From the NCBI GenBank assembly GCA_016303175.1, contig JAEDMF010000059.1:1-9688 (forward strand): a DNA stretch of 9,688 nt, given 5' to 3'. Each line of letters begins with the position of its first letter. Position 1 is the stretch's first letter. This DNA is from Bacteroidales bacterium. GTDB taxonomy: Bacteria > Bacteroidota > Bacteroidia > Bacteroidales > UBA932. The notes below the pieces were generated by a model, which was not told the origin of the DNA, did not search any database, and worked only from the letters and a program-made list of their open reading frames with translations. The position numbers and the translations under genes are program-made. Positions 1 through 8,200 of the stretch are shown piece after piece.

Positions 1-443
1 TTCTCCGTACCGAAGGAAGCCACATTGGCGTGGTTGCGGGAATTGAAACTGGCCAATTTGAACTGCGCTGTCCTCGAAAAAGTATCCTTGCTAAGAAGAT
101 AAATAGTGGCAATACCCTGATTCTGGCAACTGACTGCATAATGTCCATACACATCCATACCTTGGTAGGAATGCCCTTTCTGCCTGTGGTTCAACCCCTT
201 GAGCGGCCCCAGATACTCACTCCGGCGCACTATGGCACTGCGTTTCCGTGCCACCTCCCCTGCTTTTCCACCCACAGCAGCATCTACGCCCGCAGCTACG
301 CCTGCAACAACATCCACATCAGCCGCAGCAACACTTGCAGCCATAGCCGCATCCACATCAGCCGCAGCAACACTCGCAGCCGCAGCAGTGGTTTTCCCTG
401 AAAGAAGCAGAGCAGCCAGCAGGGCAATGCAACTAATTTTCAT
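1..443 (-). CDS. Exported protein of unknown function, N-terminal part (cut by window start)
   Basis: This is an open reading frame of 147 complete codons that runs off the left edge, so its C-terminus is not visible. The chosen start (MKISCIALLA...) gives a signal peptide with Lys2, a hydrophobic core at residues 5-14 and likely cleavage near the TTA-AAA stretch at 18-23. No lipobox cysteine follows the core. In-frame ATGs at 458 and 452 would add five or three residues. Residues 20-59 are low-complexity Ala/Val/Asp/Gly with a 13-residue repeat (ASVAAADVD...). From about residue 78 the sequence becomes ordinary (YLGPLKGLNHRQKGHSYQGM) and ends in SFNSRNHANVASFGTE. The style suggests a secreted beta-propeller-like protein, but I cannot name the family. 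The start overlaps the stop of the upstream transporter by 11 nt, so the two are probably co-transcribed and translationally coupled. A role in supplying or sensing the transporter's substrate is inference. Confidence 0.75.
   Translation of the reverse strand, partial: MKISCIALLAALLLSGKTTAAAASVAAADVDAAMAASVAAADVDVVAGVAAGVDAAVGGKAGEVARKRSAIVRRSEYLGPLKGLNHRQKGHSYQGMDVYGHYAVSCQNQGIATIYLLSKDTFSRTAQFKLASFNSRNHANVASFGTE
311..381. repeat. Two near-identical 32-nt direct repeats, 39-bp period, inside the exported protein gene
   Basis: The copies lie at 311-342 and 350-381 and differ at one base (t336 against c375). The period is 39 bp, exactly 13 codons, so the reading frame is kept and the protein carries ASVAAADVDAAMA followed by ASVAAADVDVVAG (residues 23-48 of the partial gene). 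A weaker third unit (VAAGVDAAVGG) follows. There are only two good copies and they are coding, so this is a protein-level tandem repeat and not a CRISPR array. Confidence 0.85.
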
Positions 444-1872
444 CGTGTACATAACCATCATCCTTTATATTCCACAACACCGAAATGAGCAGTGCACCCG
501 CAACTGCCACACCGGCCATAATCAGGAAAATATTGTTCCAGAAGCCGTCGCCATAGGTATCCGAAAGGAAGCCCACGCCCGCACCAGTGAAGATGACGCT
601 GGCATAGCTGAAAAGACCGATGAAACCACCTGCGGCAGAAGCTGCCTTCTTGGTAACCTGATTGCCGGAAATGACACAGAAGAGGGCCTGGGGACCATAC
701 AGGAAATACCCCGCAAGTGCAAGAAGGACAAGCATATACACCGGATTGGAGCCGTCAGGCAGGAAATGTATGCCCAGCAGGCACAGACCCGTCAGACACA
801 TTTCAATCACACAGACTCTCTGGCCCTTGCCCTTGAATACATGGTCGGTTATCCAGCCTGCCGAAATCATACCCAGACAGCCGGCTATCTCGAATATGCC
901 TATAGTCCAGCCTGCAAGGGAGGGAGAAAGTTTGTTCTCGCCCTGCTGTAGCAGTTTCGGACCCCAGTCCAGCACGGCAAAACGTACTATATATAACATA
1001 AGGGCAGTGGTGGCGATTATCCATACAACCGGATTCTTGAACACTTTACGGATTACGAATTTGCGGTAGTTCTCGCCGGTATCGCTCCCGTCCAGTTCGG
1101 TTTTTGTGTCAGGGAGTTCCGGCAGGCCTACCGACGAAGGAGTATCCCTCAAAGTGACAAGAATGAAAATCACACCTGCAGCAGCAATCAGTGCAGGAAT
1201 CCAGAAGCACCAGCGCCAGGCTCCTACGTGGGATGCGGAGGTGGTCACAAGCGGGTCTGAAACATCTGTACCAAGATTGGCTGCTATGGACGACAGCACT
1301 TGAGGATCAGCAGACAAATCCGCTCCCATTCCGCCGATTATGGAACCGCAGATGACGGCCACTATACCGGCACCTATGGAGTGCGACATATTCCACAAAG
1401 ACATCTTGGTGGCCAGTTCCTTTGGAGGTATCCAGTTGACCATCAACCTGTTGCACGGTCCAAATCCCGCCCCTTGGAAAACATTGTTCAACACCAGCAG
1501 GACCGCCATGAAGGCGACCATAGCATTCACGAAATCAGGTCCGTCACTGCACCCTGTTATCAACCTGGAGATGTCGGCACTCCAGCCGAAGGCCAGATTC
1601 AGCACCACGCAGGCACTGAGAGCAATGACCAGATGCCAGCGTGCATTGGCCCTGTCTGCAATGAAACCGTTGATGAATTTGCTCACTCCGTAAATCAGGC
1701 CCACGAGGGTCAGAATTACGCCGAAACTGGTATCGGTTATGCCGTATTCCGCACCCAGGGCAGGGATGGCAAAAGAAAAGTTCTTCCTTACAAAATAGAA
1801 CATCGTGTAGCCTATCATCGAACCTATGATGACACGCCACTGCCAATGCTTGAAACTGTGTTTGGTTTTCAT
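433..1872 (-). CDS. MFS organophosphate:phosphate antiporter, GlpT/UhpT type (glycerol phosphate transporter)
   Basis: This 479-residue inner-membrane protein has the many hydrophobic segments expected of a 12-helix major facilitator. It resembles GlpT in order and motif. The first helix ends in YFVRKNF (Arg29-Lys30, matching Arg45 of E. coli GlpT), followed by SKFINGFIADRANAR (the MFS A-like loop), FQGAGFGPCNRLMVNW and SLWNMSHSIGAG (matching the GlpT NxxHNxGGG stretch). In the second half, YIVRFAVLDWGP carries Arg297, matching the second phosphate-binding arginine Arg269. GlpT-family proteins exchange glycerol 3-phosphate or sugar phosphates for inorganic phosphate. The exact substrate cannot be read from sequence, but the adjacent glycerol-1-phosphate dehydrogenase makes a glycerol phosphate likely. 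It starts 18 nt after the dehydrogenase stop and its stop overlaps the next gene, so it is the middle gene of an operon. Confidence 0.9.
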   Translation of the reverse strand: MKTKHSFKHWQWRVIIGSMIGYTMFYFVRKNFSFAIPALGAEYGITDTSFGVILTLVGLIYGVSKFINGFIADRANARWHLVIALSACVVLNLAFGWSADISRLITGCSDGPDFVNAMVAFMAVLLVLNNVFQGAGFGPCNRLMVNWIPPKELATKMSLWNMSHSIGAGIVAVICGSIIGGMGADLSADPQVLSSIAANLGTDVSDPLVTTSASHVGAWRWCFWIPALIAAAGVIFILVTLRDTPSSVGLPELPDTKTELDGSDTGENYRKFVIRKVFKNPVVWIIATTALMLYIVRFAVLDWGPKLLQQGENKLSPSLAGWTIGIFEIAGCLGMISAGWITDHVFKGKGQRVCVIEMCLTGLCLLGIHFLPDGSNPVYMLVLLALAGYFLYGPQALFCVISGNQVTKKAASAAGGFIGLFSYASVIFTGAGVGFLSDTYGDGFWNNIFLIMAGVAVAGALLISVLWNIKDDGYVHDEN

Positions 1873-1890
1873 TGTATGCTGATATATGGG

Positions 1891-3318
1891 TTATCGTATC
1901 TCAAAGGAGCCTCCTGCGGCAAAGAGCGGGTCAACTATCCGGTCATATACGCCTGCGCGTTTGGCAAGGTCCAGCAGGTTGAAACGGAAGCGCATCATCT
2001 GGACCAGGGGAAACATGTCCCTCAAGGCTGTACGGCTCAGGCCAATGTCGGCAGGGTCACAGGGAGCTCCGGCAGCGGCAAACAGGCTCTTCATCTTCGC
2101 AAAGCTGTACACCTGTCCCTGAAGTTTTTCCTTGAATTCGGGCCAGCAGGATTTGAGGGCCGTCAGTTCACTGCGCACCTTGTCAGCATCCTCGTACTTC
2201 TTGGTTATCTCATTGTAGCCGAGCATAGGTGCGGGAAAATTCCTGAACAGTTCCAAAGCCCTGTTCTGCTCCTGCTCCAAAGTCGGCCAACTCTCCACAA
2301 GAGCATCCACATCCATTGAAGTCAGATCCATCTTGAAGAATTCATCGAATACCGCACACATGGTCAGAGTGCCTATGGCCACCTGGAAACCGTGCGACTG
2401 GAGTTCACCCTTGTACCGGTGTCCGGTCATATCCATAATATGGCTGAAAAGGTGGTCACAGCAGGAAGCCGGTCGGGAAGAACGGGCGGCCTGCATGGCA
2501 AAACCGCTGAGAGTCAAGCCTTCAAAAAGGTCGGCTATGGCCTGGCGGTCACCCCTTGCCACAGCCTCGGGGTCTGCCAGGAAATCATCCAGATAATCCT
2601 GTAGCATGTGCCAGGCTTCAGGAATGATGGGCTCAGTACCTACAAAATCGGAAATCATCCACTCTGCCCCGGCAGGAATCTTGGCGGCAAGGTCGGCATA
2701 ACCGGCGGCAGTCATCTTCTTTGGAGCAGCTGCAATCACATCAATGTCGGCAACAATGGCCACAGGAGCCGGACAGGTGAAGGTCTGTTTTGCCCCGCCG
2801 TAGGTAATGGAAGCCCCAAAAGACGAATAGCCGTCAACCGATGCTGCCGTAGGCACTGATATGTAGGACTGTCCGTGATGGTGAGAAGAGAGTTTGCACA
2901 AATCATTGATTACGCCGGAACCTACTGAAACGAGGACATTGTACTCATCAGAAGGCTCGCGGAAGGCCTCGGCAGGATCAGACTCAATATGCTCTGCATC
3001 ATCCTCTATGGCCTTTGCCTTTTCATATTCTCCCCGGATGATACACCCGGACATCTCCACATACTTCCAATCTGCGTGGAAACTCTCCTTACCTATTATA
3101 TATTTGTCCGCAGGAATGCCGGCTTCAACCAAAATATTGTACACTTTCTCTCCCAATACAGGAAAAGTGTGTACATCGGCCAGAACCACGGCCTTCCTGC
3201 CGGTGAAAAATTTGCGGAAGATTTCGGGAATCATCCCGGCAACTCCGGTGCCCATCTCGAAAACCCTGGTATCCGTCGAAAGGGCAAGAGCCTTCGTTAT
3301 GCGTTCTTTTGAATCCAT
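1891..3318 (-). CDS. sn-glycerol-1-phosphate dehydrogenase (AraM/EgsA family, iron-type ADH fold)
   Basis: This predicted cytosolic enzyme of 475 residues interconverts sn-glycerol 1-phosphate and dihydroxyacetone phosphate with NAD(P)(H). The nucleotide-binding part has VLVSVGSGVINDLCK, then the family signature VPTAASVDGYSSFGAS. Likely metal ligands are Asp209 (AGYADLAAK), His289 (CCDHLFSH) and His309 (LQSHGFQVAIGT). Two changes from the usual family text are visible: Asp before the first histidine where Glu is common, and Phe after the SHG where Glu is common. The protein is longer than the typical 350-400 residues, mostly in an insert around residues 90-125 and in the C-terminal part. I chose ATG at 3318; an in-frame TTG at 3324 would add two residues but is less likely. 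It is the first gene of the minus-strand operon with the transporter. Because the neighbour is an importer, a catabolic direction (glycerol 1-phosphate to DHAP) is inferred, unlike the biosynthetic role in archaea. Confidence 0.88.
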   Translation of the reverse strand: MDSKERITKALALSTDTRVFEMGTGVAGMIPEIFRKFFTGRKAVVLADVHTFPVLGEKVYNILVEAGIPADKYIIGKESFHADWKYVEMSGCIIRGEYEKAKAIEDDAEHIESDPAEAFREPSDEYNVLVSVGSGVINDLCKLSSHHHGQSYISVPTAASVDGYSSFGASITYGGAKQTFTCPAPVAIVADIDVIAAAPKKMTAAGYADLAAKIPAGAEWMISDFVGTEPIIPEAWHMLQDYLDDFLADPEAVARGDRQAIADLFEGLTLSGFAMQAARSSRPASCCDHLFSHIMDMTGHRYKGELQSHGFQVAIGTLTMCAVFDEFFKMDLTSMDVDALVESWPTLEQEQNRALELFRNFPAPMLGYNEITKKYEDADKVRSELTALKSCWPEFKEKLQGQVYSFAKMKSLFAAAGAPCDPADIGLSRTALRDMFPLVQMMRFRFNLLDLAKRAGVYDRIVDPLFAAGGSFEIR

Positions 3319-3433
3319 AATCAATTGTTTTAAAAATCAAGTTTCACAAGTATCTAAGTAATTGTTGTTCTGAAAGTTGGTGAGACTTGCGAAACTTCTC
3401 CCACCATTCTTTCCTTCTATATTCCAATTTTTA

Positions 3434-3447
3434 CGGGCACGCGCCCG
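3434..3447. promoter_or_regulatory. Candidate LacI-family operator, copy 1 (regulator/dehydrogenase intergenic region)
   Basis: CGGGCACGCGCCCG is a 14-bp palindrome with one mismatched pair and a central CG step, as is usual for LacI-family operators. It sits 50 bp upstream of the regulator start, just upstream of or overlapping the expected -33 region of its promoter (-7 element at 3471). It is also 116 bp upstream of the divergent dehydrogenase operon. The identical 17 nt, including three A's after the palindrome, recur at 4655. No T-run follows the hairpin on either strand, so a terminator is unlikely. Binding by the adjacent regulator is inference. Confidence 0.6.
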
Positions 3448-3470
3448 AAAAAGATTCAAAAAAAATTGAA

Positions 3471-3478
3471 TACTTTTG
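3471..3478 (+). promoter_or_regulatory. Bacteroidota-type -7 element for the LacI-family regulator
   Basis: TACTTTTG matches the TAnnTTTG consensus of the Bacteroidota primary sigma factor and lies 19 nt before the ATG, implying a very short leader. No clear -33 TTG is present at the usual 19-21 nt upstream, where the sequence runs from the candidate operator into an A-rich tract. A weak or regulated promoter is plausible. I could not assign a matching promoter for the divergent dehydrogenase operon in the 3319-3497 gap. Confidence 0.5.
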
Positions 3479-3497
3479 TATTCACAATTTTTGAAAA

Positions 3498-4601
3498 ATG
3501 TCAGAGAACAATACAGAGCATATCCCTACCGTCTATGATGTAGCCAAAGAAGCAGGTGTATCCAGGGCGACGGTGGACAGGGTAATCTTCAACCGCGGAG
3601 GTGTATCCCGGCAGACGGAAGAAAAGGTAAACGATGTCATCCGCCGCCTGGGTTACAGCCCCAATCCCAATGCCTCCATGCTGGCCTCCCGCAAACAGCT
3701 GACTATCGCCTGCCTCATCCCCCGCTTCGAGCAGGGCGACTACTGGAGTGTAGCCTGCAATGGTTTCACCGACGGAGCCAAAGCCATCAAAACCTGCGTA
3801 GTCAGGACCGACATACACCTTTTCGACCCGGACGACATCTCGTCATTCAAGGAAGAATGCAGCAAGATTCTCGCCTCGAAGCCTTCAGGAGTCATCACCA
3901 ACGTGGTCTTCGCGGAAGAAGTGGAGCAATTTGCCAGGCAACTTGACGGGGCCGGCATCCCCTACGCATTCGTGGACCAGAAGATAAGAGGGCTGAACTA
4001 CAGCCTGTATTTCGGGGCAGACCCTTACGAGGCCGGTTACCTTGGGGCTTACCTGCTGACACACAGGATGGAAGTCAAGGACATCGCCATTGTCAGGCTT
4101 ATCCGGGACTCGGACCATAAAGCCGACCCCAACAAGGTCAGGAGACAGGGCGTGAGCGACTATATAACAAGGAACTGTCCAGGATGCAGGATGCACACTA
4201 TATTCATTCCTCCGCACAATCCGGGGATGACCCATAAAATTCTCGACACATTTTTCAAAGAGCATCAGGAAATCAGGCACATCATTATGGCCAATTCCCG
4301 TGTCCACCTTATCGCCGACTACCTTCGGAGCAACCCTTGTGCGGACCGCCACGTAGTGGGCTTCGACAACCTCGACAAGAACATTGCTGCCCTGAATGAG
4401 GGTCTGGTGGAATATCTTGTGACCCGAAACATCCCCCTTCAGTCCTTCTATACCATCTCCCAACTTGCCTCCGCCATAATAAACGGCAAGAATCCCCTTG
4501 AAAGGGACAACCTGATGCACATGGATATATTGCACAGGCTCAATTCAGGCCATTACGCGGAGCAAATATATAAACAATCTGCCCCCGAAAAAAATTTTTA
4601 G
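3498..4601 (+). CDS. LacI-family transcriptional regulator
   Basis: This 367-residue protein has an N-terminal LacI helix-turn-helix at residues 11-30 (TVYDVAKEAGVSRATVDRVI). The segment RLGYSPNPNASMLAS leads to the hinge, in the place of the usual P-A-LA hinge helix. The rest is a periplasmic-binding-protein-like sensor domain (from about residue 65, starting LTIACLIP) with the typical SLYFGADPYEAGYLGAYLL and HVVGFDN segments. Asp27 replaces the serine usual in LacI (TVSRV), a variant seen in many Bacteroidota members. Sensor domains of this type bind sugars or related small molecules; the ligand cannot be told here. It is divergent from the glycerol-phosphate operon and upstream of the GH2 enzyme. 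Identical candidate operators on both sides suggest autoregulation and control of one or both neighbours. Confidence 0.93.
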   Translation: MSENNTEHIPTVYDVAKEAGVSRATVDRVIFNRGGVSRQTEEKVNDVIRRLGYSPNPNASMLASRKQLTIACLIPRFEQGDYWSVACNGFTDGAKAIKTCVVRTDIHLFDPDDISSFKEECSKILASKPSGVITNVVFAEEVEQFARQLDGAGIPYAFVDQKIRGLNYSLYFGADPYEAGYLGAYLLTHRMEVKDIAIVRLIRDSDHKADPNKVRRQGVSDYITRNCPGCRMHTIFIPPHNPGMTHKILDTFFKEHQEIRHIIMANSRVHLIADYLRSNPCADRHVVGFDNLDKNIAALNEGLVEYLVTRNIPLQSFYTISQLASAIINGKNPLERDNLMHMDILHRLNSGHYAEQIYKQSAPEKNF

Positions 4602-4654
4602 CACACAGAAAGCACATTTTTCAACATTTATCGGGATATATCCTCCAAAACTCT

Positions 4655-4668
4655 CGGGCACGCGCCCG
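4655..4668. promoter_or_regulatory. Candidate LacI-family operator, copy 2 (downstream of the regulator)
   Basis: This is an exact second copy of CGGGCACGCGCCCG, again followed by AAA, located 53 nt after the regulator stop and 1221 bp from copy 1. No TAnnTTTG element is visible within about 60 bp downstream. The site is immediately followed by the start-less remnant at 4681, and it is about 560 bp from the GH2 promoter. It may be the orphaned control site of the gene that is now only a remnant, or a distal site for looping with copy 1. Confidence 0.55.
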
Positions 4669-4680
4669 AAACAATGGTCA

Positions 4681-5169
4681 AACAGGACTGACAAGCAGCG
4701 CGGCACCTGTCTGAAGGATTGGGCTTCAATCTCCGAAGATGCATCCCCATCCAGTGTTTGCAGCCGCAGCGGTTATGTCAAACTCGGCGGAGGGAACAAA
4801 TGCGGCGGGATAGTCACCCCGGCCATAAAATGTCTGGAAAACAAGTCAAGAGTAAGCGTAAGCTTCAAGACTCACCCCTACCGAGCCCTGGCCAATGACA
4901 ATATCCGCCTCAAAATAATGGCAATAAGCACTCCTGAAGGCAGTCTCAACTCAGAGGGGACCTACGCCAATACCTACACAATCAAGAATGCCCTCACAAT
5001 CACTCCTTCACAAAGTCTGGAATGGAATGAACACAATGTGGAACTGACGCTCGAACCGGGCGACAAAGTGGCAATCTACACTCAAAGAGCCTCAGGTGTA
5101 TCGACAGGACAAGCCCGCGTTCTGCTGGACGATGTCAAATTGACATATCTCGGTACGGCAATAGACTAG
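4681..5169 (+). pseudogene. Remnant of a beta-sandwich domain from a Bacteroidota surface protein (N-terminus lost)
   Basis: An open frame of about 162 codons ends in TAG but has no ATG until 4909-4918, well inside the recognisable domain. The frame stays open upstream past the operator to the regulator stop without a start. The text reads like one repeat of the jelly-roll domains at the C-termini of Bacteroidota secreted proteins: CLKDWASISED, SGYVKLGGGNKCGGIVTPAI, RVSVSFKTHP, EHNVELTLEPGDKVAIYT and finally ARVLLDDVKLTYLG. Such domains are usually part of much larger surface lipoproteins in polysaccharide-use loci. The preserved reading frame suggests a fairly recent deletion or rearrangement. 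The alternative is translation from a non-ATG codon or from the internal ATGs near 4918 (83 residues), but half a sandwich would be unlikely to fold. Confidence 0.6.
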
Positions 5170-5207
5170 AAGGAATTTTCAGAGCGGAAACCCAGAGATA
5201 GGAATAA

Positions 5208-5239
5208 TTTCATATTGCAGAATTATATTGCTAAATTTG
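5208..5239 (+). promoter_or_regulatory. Bacteroidota-type promoter of the GH2 beta-galactosidase
   Basis: TAAATTTG at 5232-5239 is a full match to the TAnnTTTG -7 consensus. Twenty nucleotides upstream is TTTC (5208-5211), one base from the TTTG of the -33 element. Transcription would begin near 5246, giving a leader of about 47 nt. This lies downstream of the in-frame TTG at 5215 and so supports the ATG at 5293 as the start. A short direct repeat ATATTGC (5212 and 5225, 13 bp apart) lies between the two elements. Confidence 0.65.
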
Positions 5240-5292
5240 TTCTGCCATTGTTCGTCTTGAAAAATAGAGACATACCAGTACAAAATACAAAT

Positions 5293-8200
5293 ATGAATTA
5301 CCCAAAAATCCTCTCTCTGGCCGCCTTTTTGGCTGCCATTGTGCTCCCCAGCGCAAAAGCAAATGCCGTTGAAGACTGGCAGAACCCTCAGGTAAACCAA
5401 CGCAACAGGTTGGAAATGCACGCCAGTTTCCATACCCCTGACCCGGTGATGAGCCTTGCAGGAACCTGGAAATTCAAAGGCTACCCCACACCTTCGGAGA
5501 GGTCAAAGGACTTCTTCAAAGTTTCCACCGACGACAGTTCCTGGGGCACTATGCCCGTACCCGGATGCTGGGAACTCAACGGCTTCGGCGACCCGGTGTA
5601 CACCAACACAGATTACCCCTGGTTCTTCTTCTACGACAACAACCCTCCTTTCGTGCCTGAAAAGCACAATCGCGTGGGACAGTACCGCAAGAGCTTCAAT
5701 GTGCCTGCAGACTGGAAAGGCCGCGACATCATCCTGACCATAGGCTCGGCCACGTCCAATGTGAGAGTATGGATTAACGGAGTGGAAGCCGGCTACTCGG
5801 AAGACAGCAAACTTCAGGCAGACTTCGACATCACCCGCTACGTCAAGTTCGGAGCCTCCAACACCATTGCGCTGGAGATATTCCGCTGGTGCGATGGTTC
5901 ATATATGGAAGACCAGGATTTCTGGCGCTTCAGCGGCATAGCTCGAGGCGTATGGGTCAAGGCTCTGCCCAAAGAAAGGATACTCGACATCAATGTCAAC
6001 GCCGATATGTGGGGCAACTACGAGTTCAGCGCAAAGACCACCAAGGGAATCACCAAAGTGGAATGGTTCATTGACGGTCAGCCCAGCGCCGCCAAGGGCA
6101 AACTGGAGAACGCAAAGCTCTGGAGCGCGGAGCAGCCCAACCTATACACGCTCAAGGCTGTGGCTAAGAACCGCAAGGGCATCTGCTCCGAAGCAGAATT
6201 GAAGTTCGGCTTCAGGACCGTAGAAATCAAGGGCAAGCAGCTGCTGGTCAACGGGCAGAGCGTACTCATCAAAGGTGCTGACCGTCACGAACTCAGCGAG
6301 ATGGGAGGCTATGTTGTCAGCAGGGAAGAGATGATACGCGACATACGTATAATGAAGGATTTGAACATCAATGCCGTACGCACCTGCCACTATCCCAACG
6401 ACCCCCAGTGGTACGAGTTGTGCGACCAGTACGGACTCTATGTAGTGGACGAAGCCAACAACGAGTCCCACGGCATGGGCTACAAAGAAAAGACCCTGGC
6501 CAAGAATCCCGAATACGCCCTCACCCATTTTGAAAGAGTCAGCAGAATGGTGGCAAGAGACCGCAACCATCCCAGCATCATAGTATGGAGCCTCGGCAAT
6601 GAAGCCGGCGACGGCCCCAACTTCGCAGCCTGCTACCACCACATCAAGAGTGTGGACAAGACCCGTCCCGTGCAATACGAAAACCAGAATAGGGCATACT
6701 TCATCAACAAAAACCCCCATCTTCCCGACCCCGGCTACTTCTCCGACATATTCTGTCCGATGTACTACAACTACTCACAGTCAGAGAACTTTGCAATCAA
6801 CGGTGAGATACCCTTCATCCAGTGCGAATACGCCCACGCAATGGGCAACTCGATGGGCGGTTTCAAAGAATACTGGGACCTAGTGCGCAAGTATCCCGGC
6901 TACCAGGGAGGCTATATCTGGGACTTTGCTGACCAGGCAATCAAATGGCCATGGAAGAACTCGACCACCGGCTACGTATATGCTTTCGGCGGCGACTTCA
7001 ACAACTACGATACCAGTTCCAACTCCTTCAACTGCAATGGTATAATTGCCGCAGACCGCTCATATCATCCCCACGCACACGAGGTGCAGTACCAGTATCA
7101 GGACATATGGGCAAGCTCTGCCGACACACCCGGCACAATTGAAATTTACAATGAATTCTTCTTCAAGGACCTTTCCAATACGGGAGTTCGCTGGGAACTC
7201 GTTGCTGACAGTGATCTCCACAGCCAGAGCACTGTACTCAGCGGCTTCTGCGCCCTGCCCGCGATAGCTCCGCAGACAAAACAGCTTGTAAAACTCTTCG
7301 ATGCATCCGAAGTTGAGCCTTACAAAGAGGCCGCAGCGCTCAGGCTCAATCTCAGCTTCGTCCTAATCAAGAAGGATGGCCTCATTGAAGCCGGACAGCA
7401 GATTGCGCACGAACAGCTTGTTCTTCGCGAAAAGAAATACAAGCCCGCAGCGGCCGAACTTGGTGACCTGGAAGAAAGTTTTGCCTTCGACCCTGCCACA
7501 GGCTCACTCTGCTCTTGGAAAATCGGAGGAAAAGAGCTGCTCGGAGAGCCCATACTCCCCTGCTTCGGCAGAGCTATGACGGAGAACGACCTCGGTGCAA
7601 AATATCACCAAAAAGGTACCCAGATGTGGCAGTACCCCGATTTCACCATTATCTCAAAAGAAGGTGACCTTGCCCGTGACGGCAAACAGAGCGTAGAATA
7701 CAGCGTGGGCAACTTTGCCAAAGTCACTCTCAGCTGGGAAAGGCAGAGCGACGGCAGCATACTGATGACCGAGAAGATGAACTACGTCAAGAAAGAAACC
7801 CCGGATATGCTGCGCTTCGGTCTGGAATTCGCTGTGGACGGTGATTACGACCGCATTTCCTTCCTCGGTAAAGGTCCTTGGGAGACCTACTCCGACAGGC
7901 AGTCCGCCGCATCCGTAGGAATCTGGAACCAAATGGTGGCAGACCAATATCACTACGGTTATGCGCGTCCCCAGGAATCCGGCAGCCATACAAGCCTGCA
8001 GTGGTTCCAAGTCAAGAACCAAAGCGGCTTCGGCATAGAGTATTCCTGCCCTGACACCACCTTCGGAGCATCTGCCCTGCCCTTCGCAAGGAAAGATATG
8101 GACATTTCCGAGAAAGACAAGGAGCTTGACCCCGAGCTCAAGAAAGTGCGCGGAAGGAATTTTACATCCCAATTCCACTCTCTGGAACTCCGTCCTGACG

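Larger units (their letters stand above)
4602..5292. other. 691-bp stretch without an intact gene
   Basis: Between the regulator stop and the GH2 start there is no complete CDS with a credible start. The stretch contains the second operator-like palindrome (4655), the beta-sandwich remnant (about 4681-5169) and the GH2 promoter region (5208-5239). It shows no transposase fragment, tRNA or clear intrinsic terminator. The layout fits a degraded gene between regulator and enzyme. Confidence 0.7.

Noticed and set aside
311..381. CRISPR-like repeats
   Set aside because: Only two good copies, a spacer of 7 nt, a coding frame and a 13-codon period; this is a coding tandem repeat.
199..951. Long plus-strand open frame opposite the exported protein and transporter
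   Set aside because: It lies antisense to two genes with clear protein features and its translation has no recognisable domain; its length follows from the GC-rich codons of the opposite strand.
1300..2319. 339-codon plus-strand open frame opposite the transporter/dehydrogenase junction
   Set aside because: It crosses two well-identified minus-strand genes and their gap, and its His/Gln/Arg-rich text resembles no family.
3319..3324. TTG start of the dehydrogenase at 3324
   Set aside because: An ATG two codons later at 3318 is a more usual start and nothing recognisable is lost.
3434..3447. Intrinsic terminator at the GC-rich hairpin (and its copy at 4655)
   Set aside because: No T-run follows on either strand, the stem is only 5 bp, and the first copy lies upstream of genes and not after one.
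4918..5169. Independent 83-residue gene starting at the internal ATG
   Set aside because: The same frame continues upstream with recognisable domain text, so the ATG is internal to a larger domain.
5215..5292. TTG start of the GH2 gene at 5215, giving 26 extra residues
   Set aside because: It would bury the signal peptide and lies upstream of the -7 element at 5232-5239; ATG at 5293 fits both.
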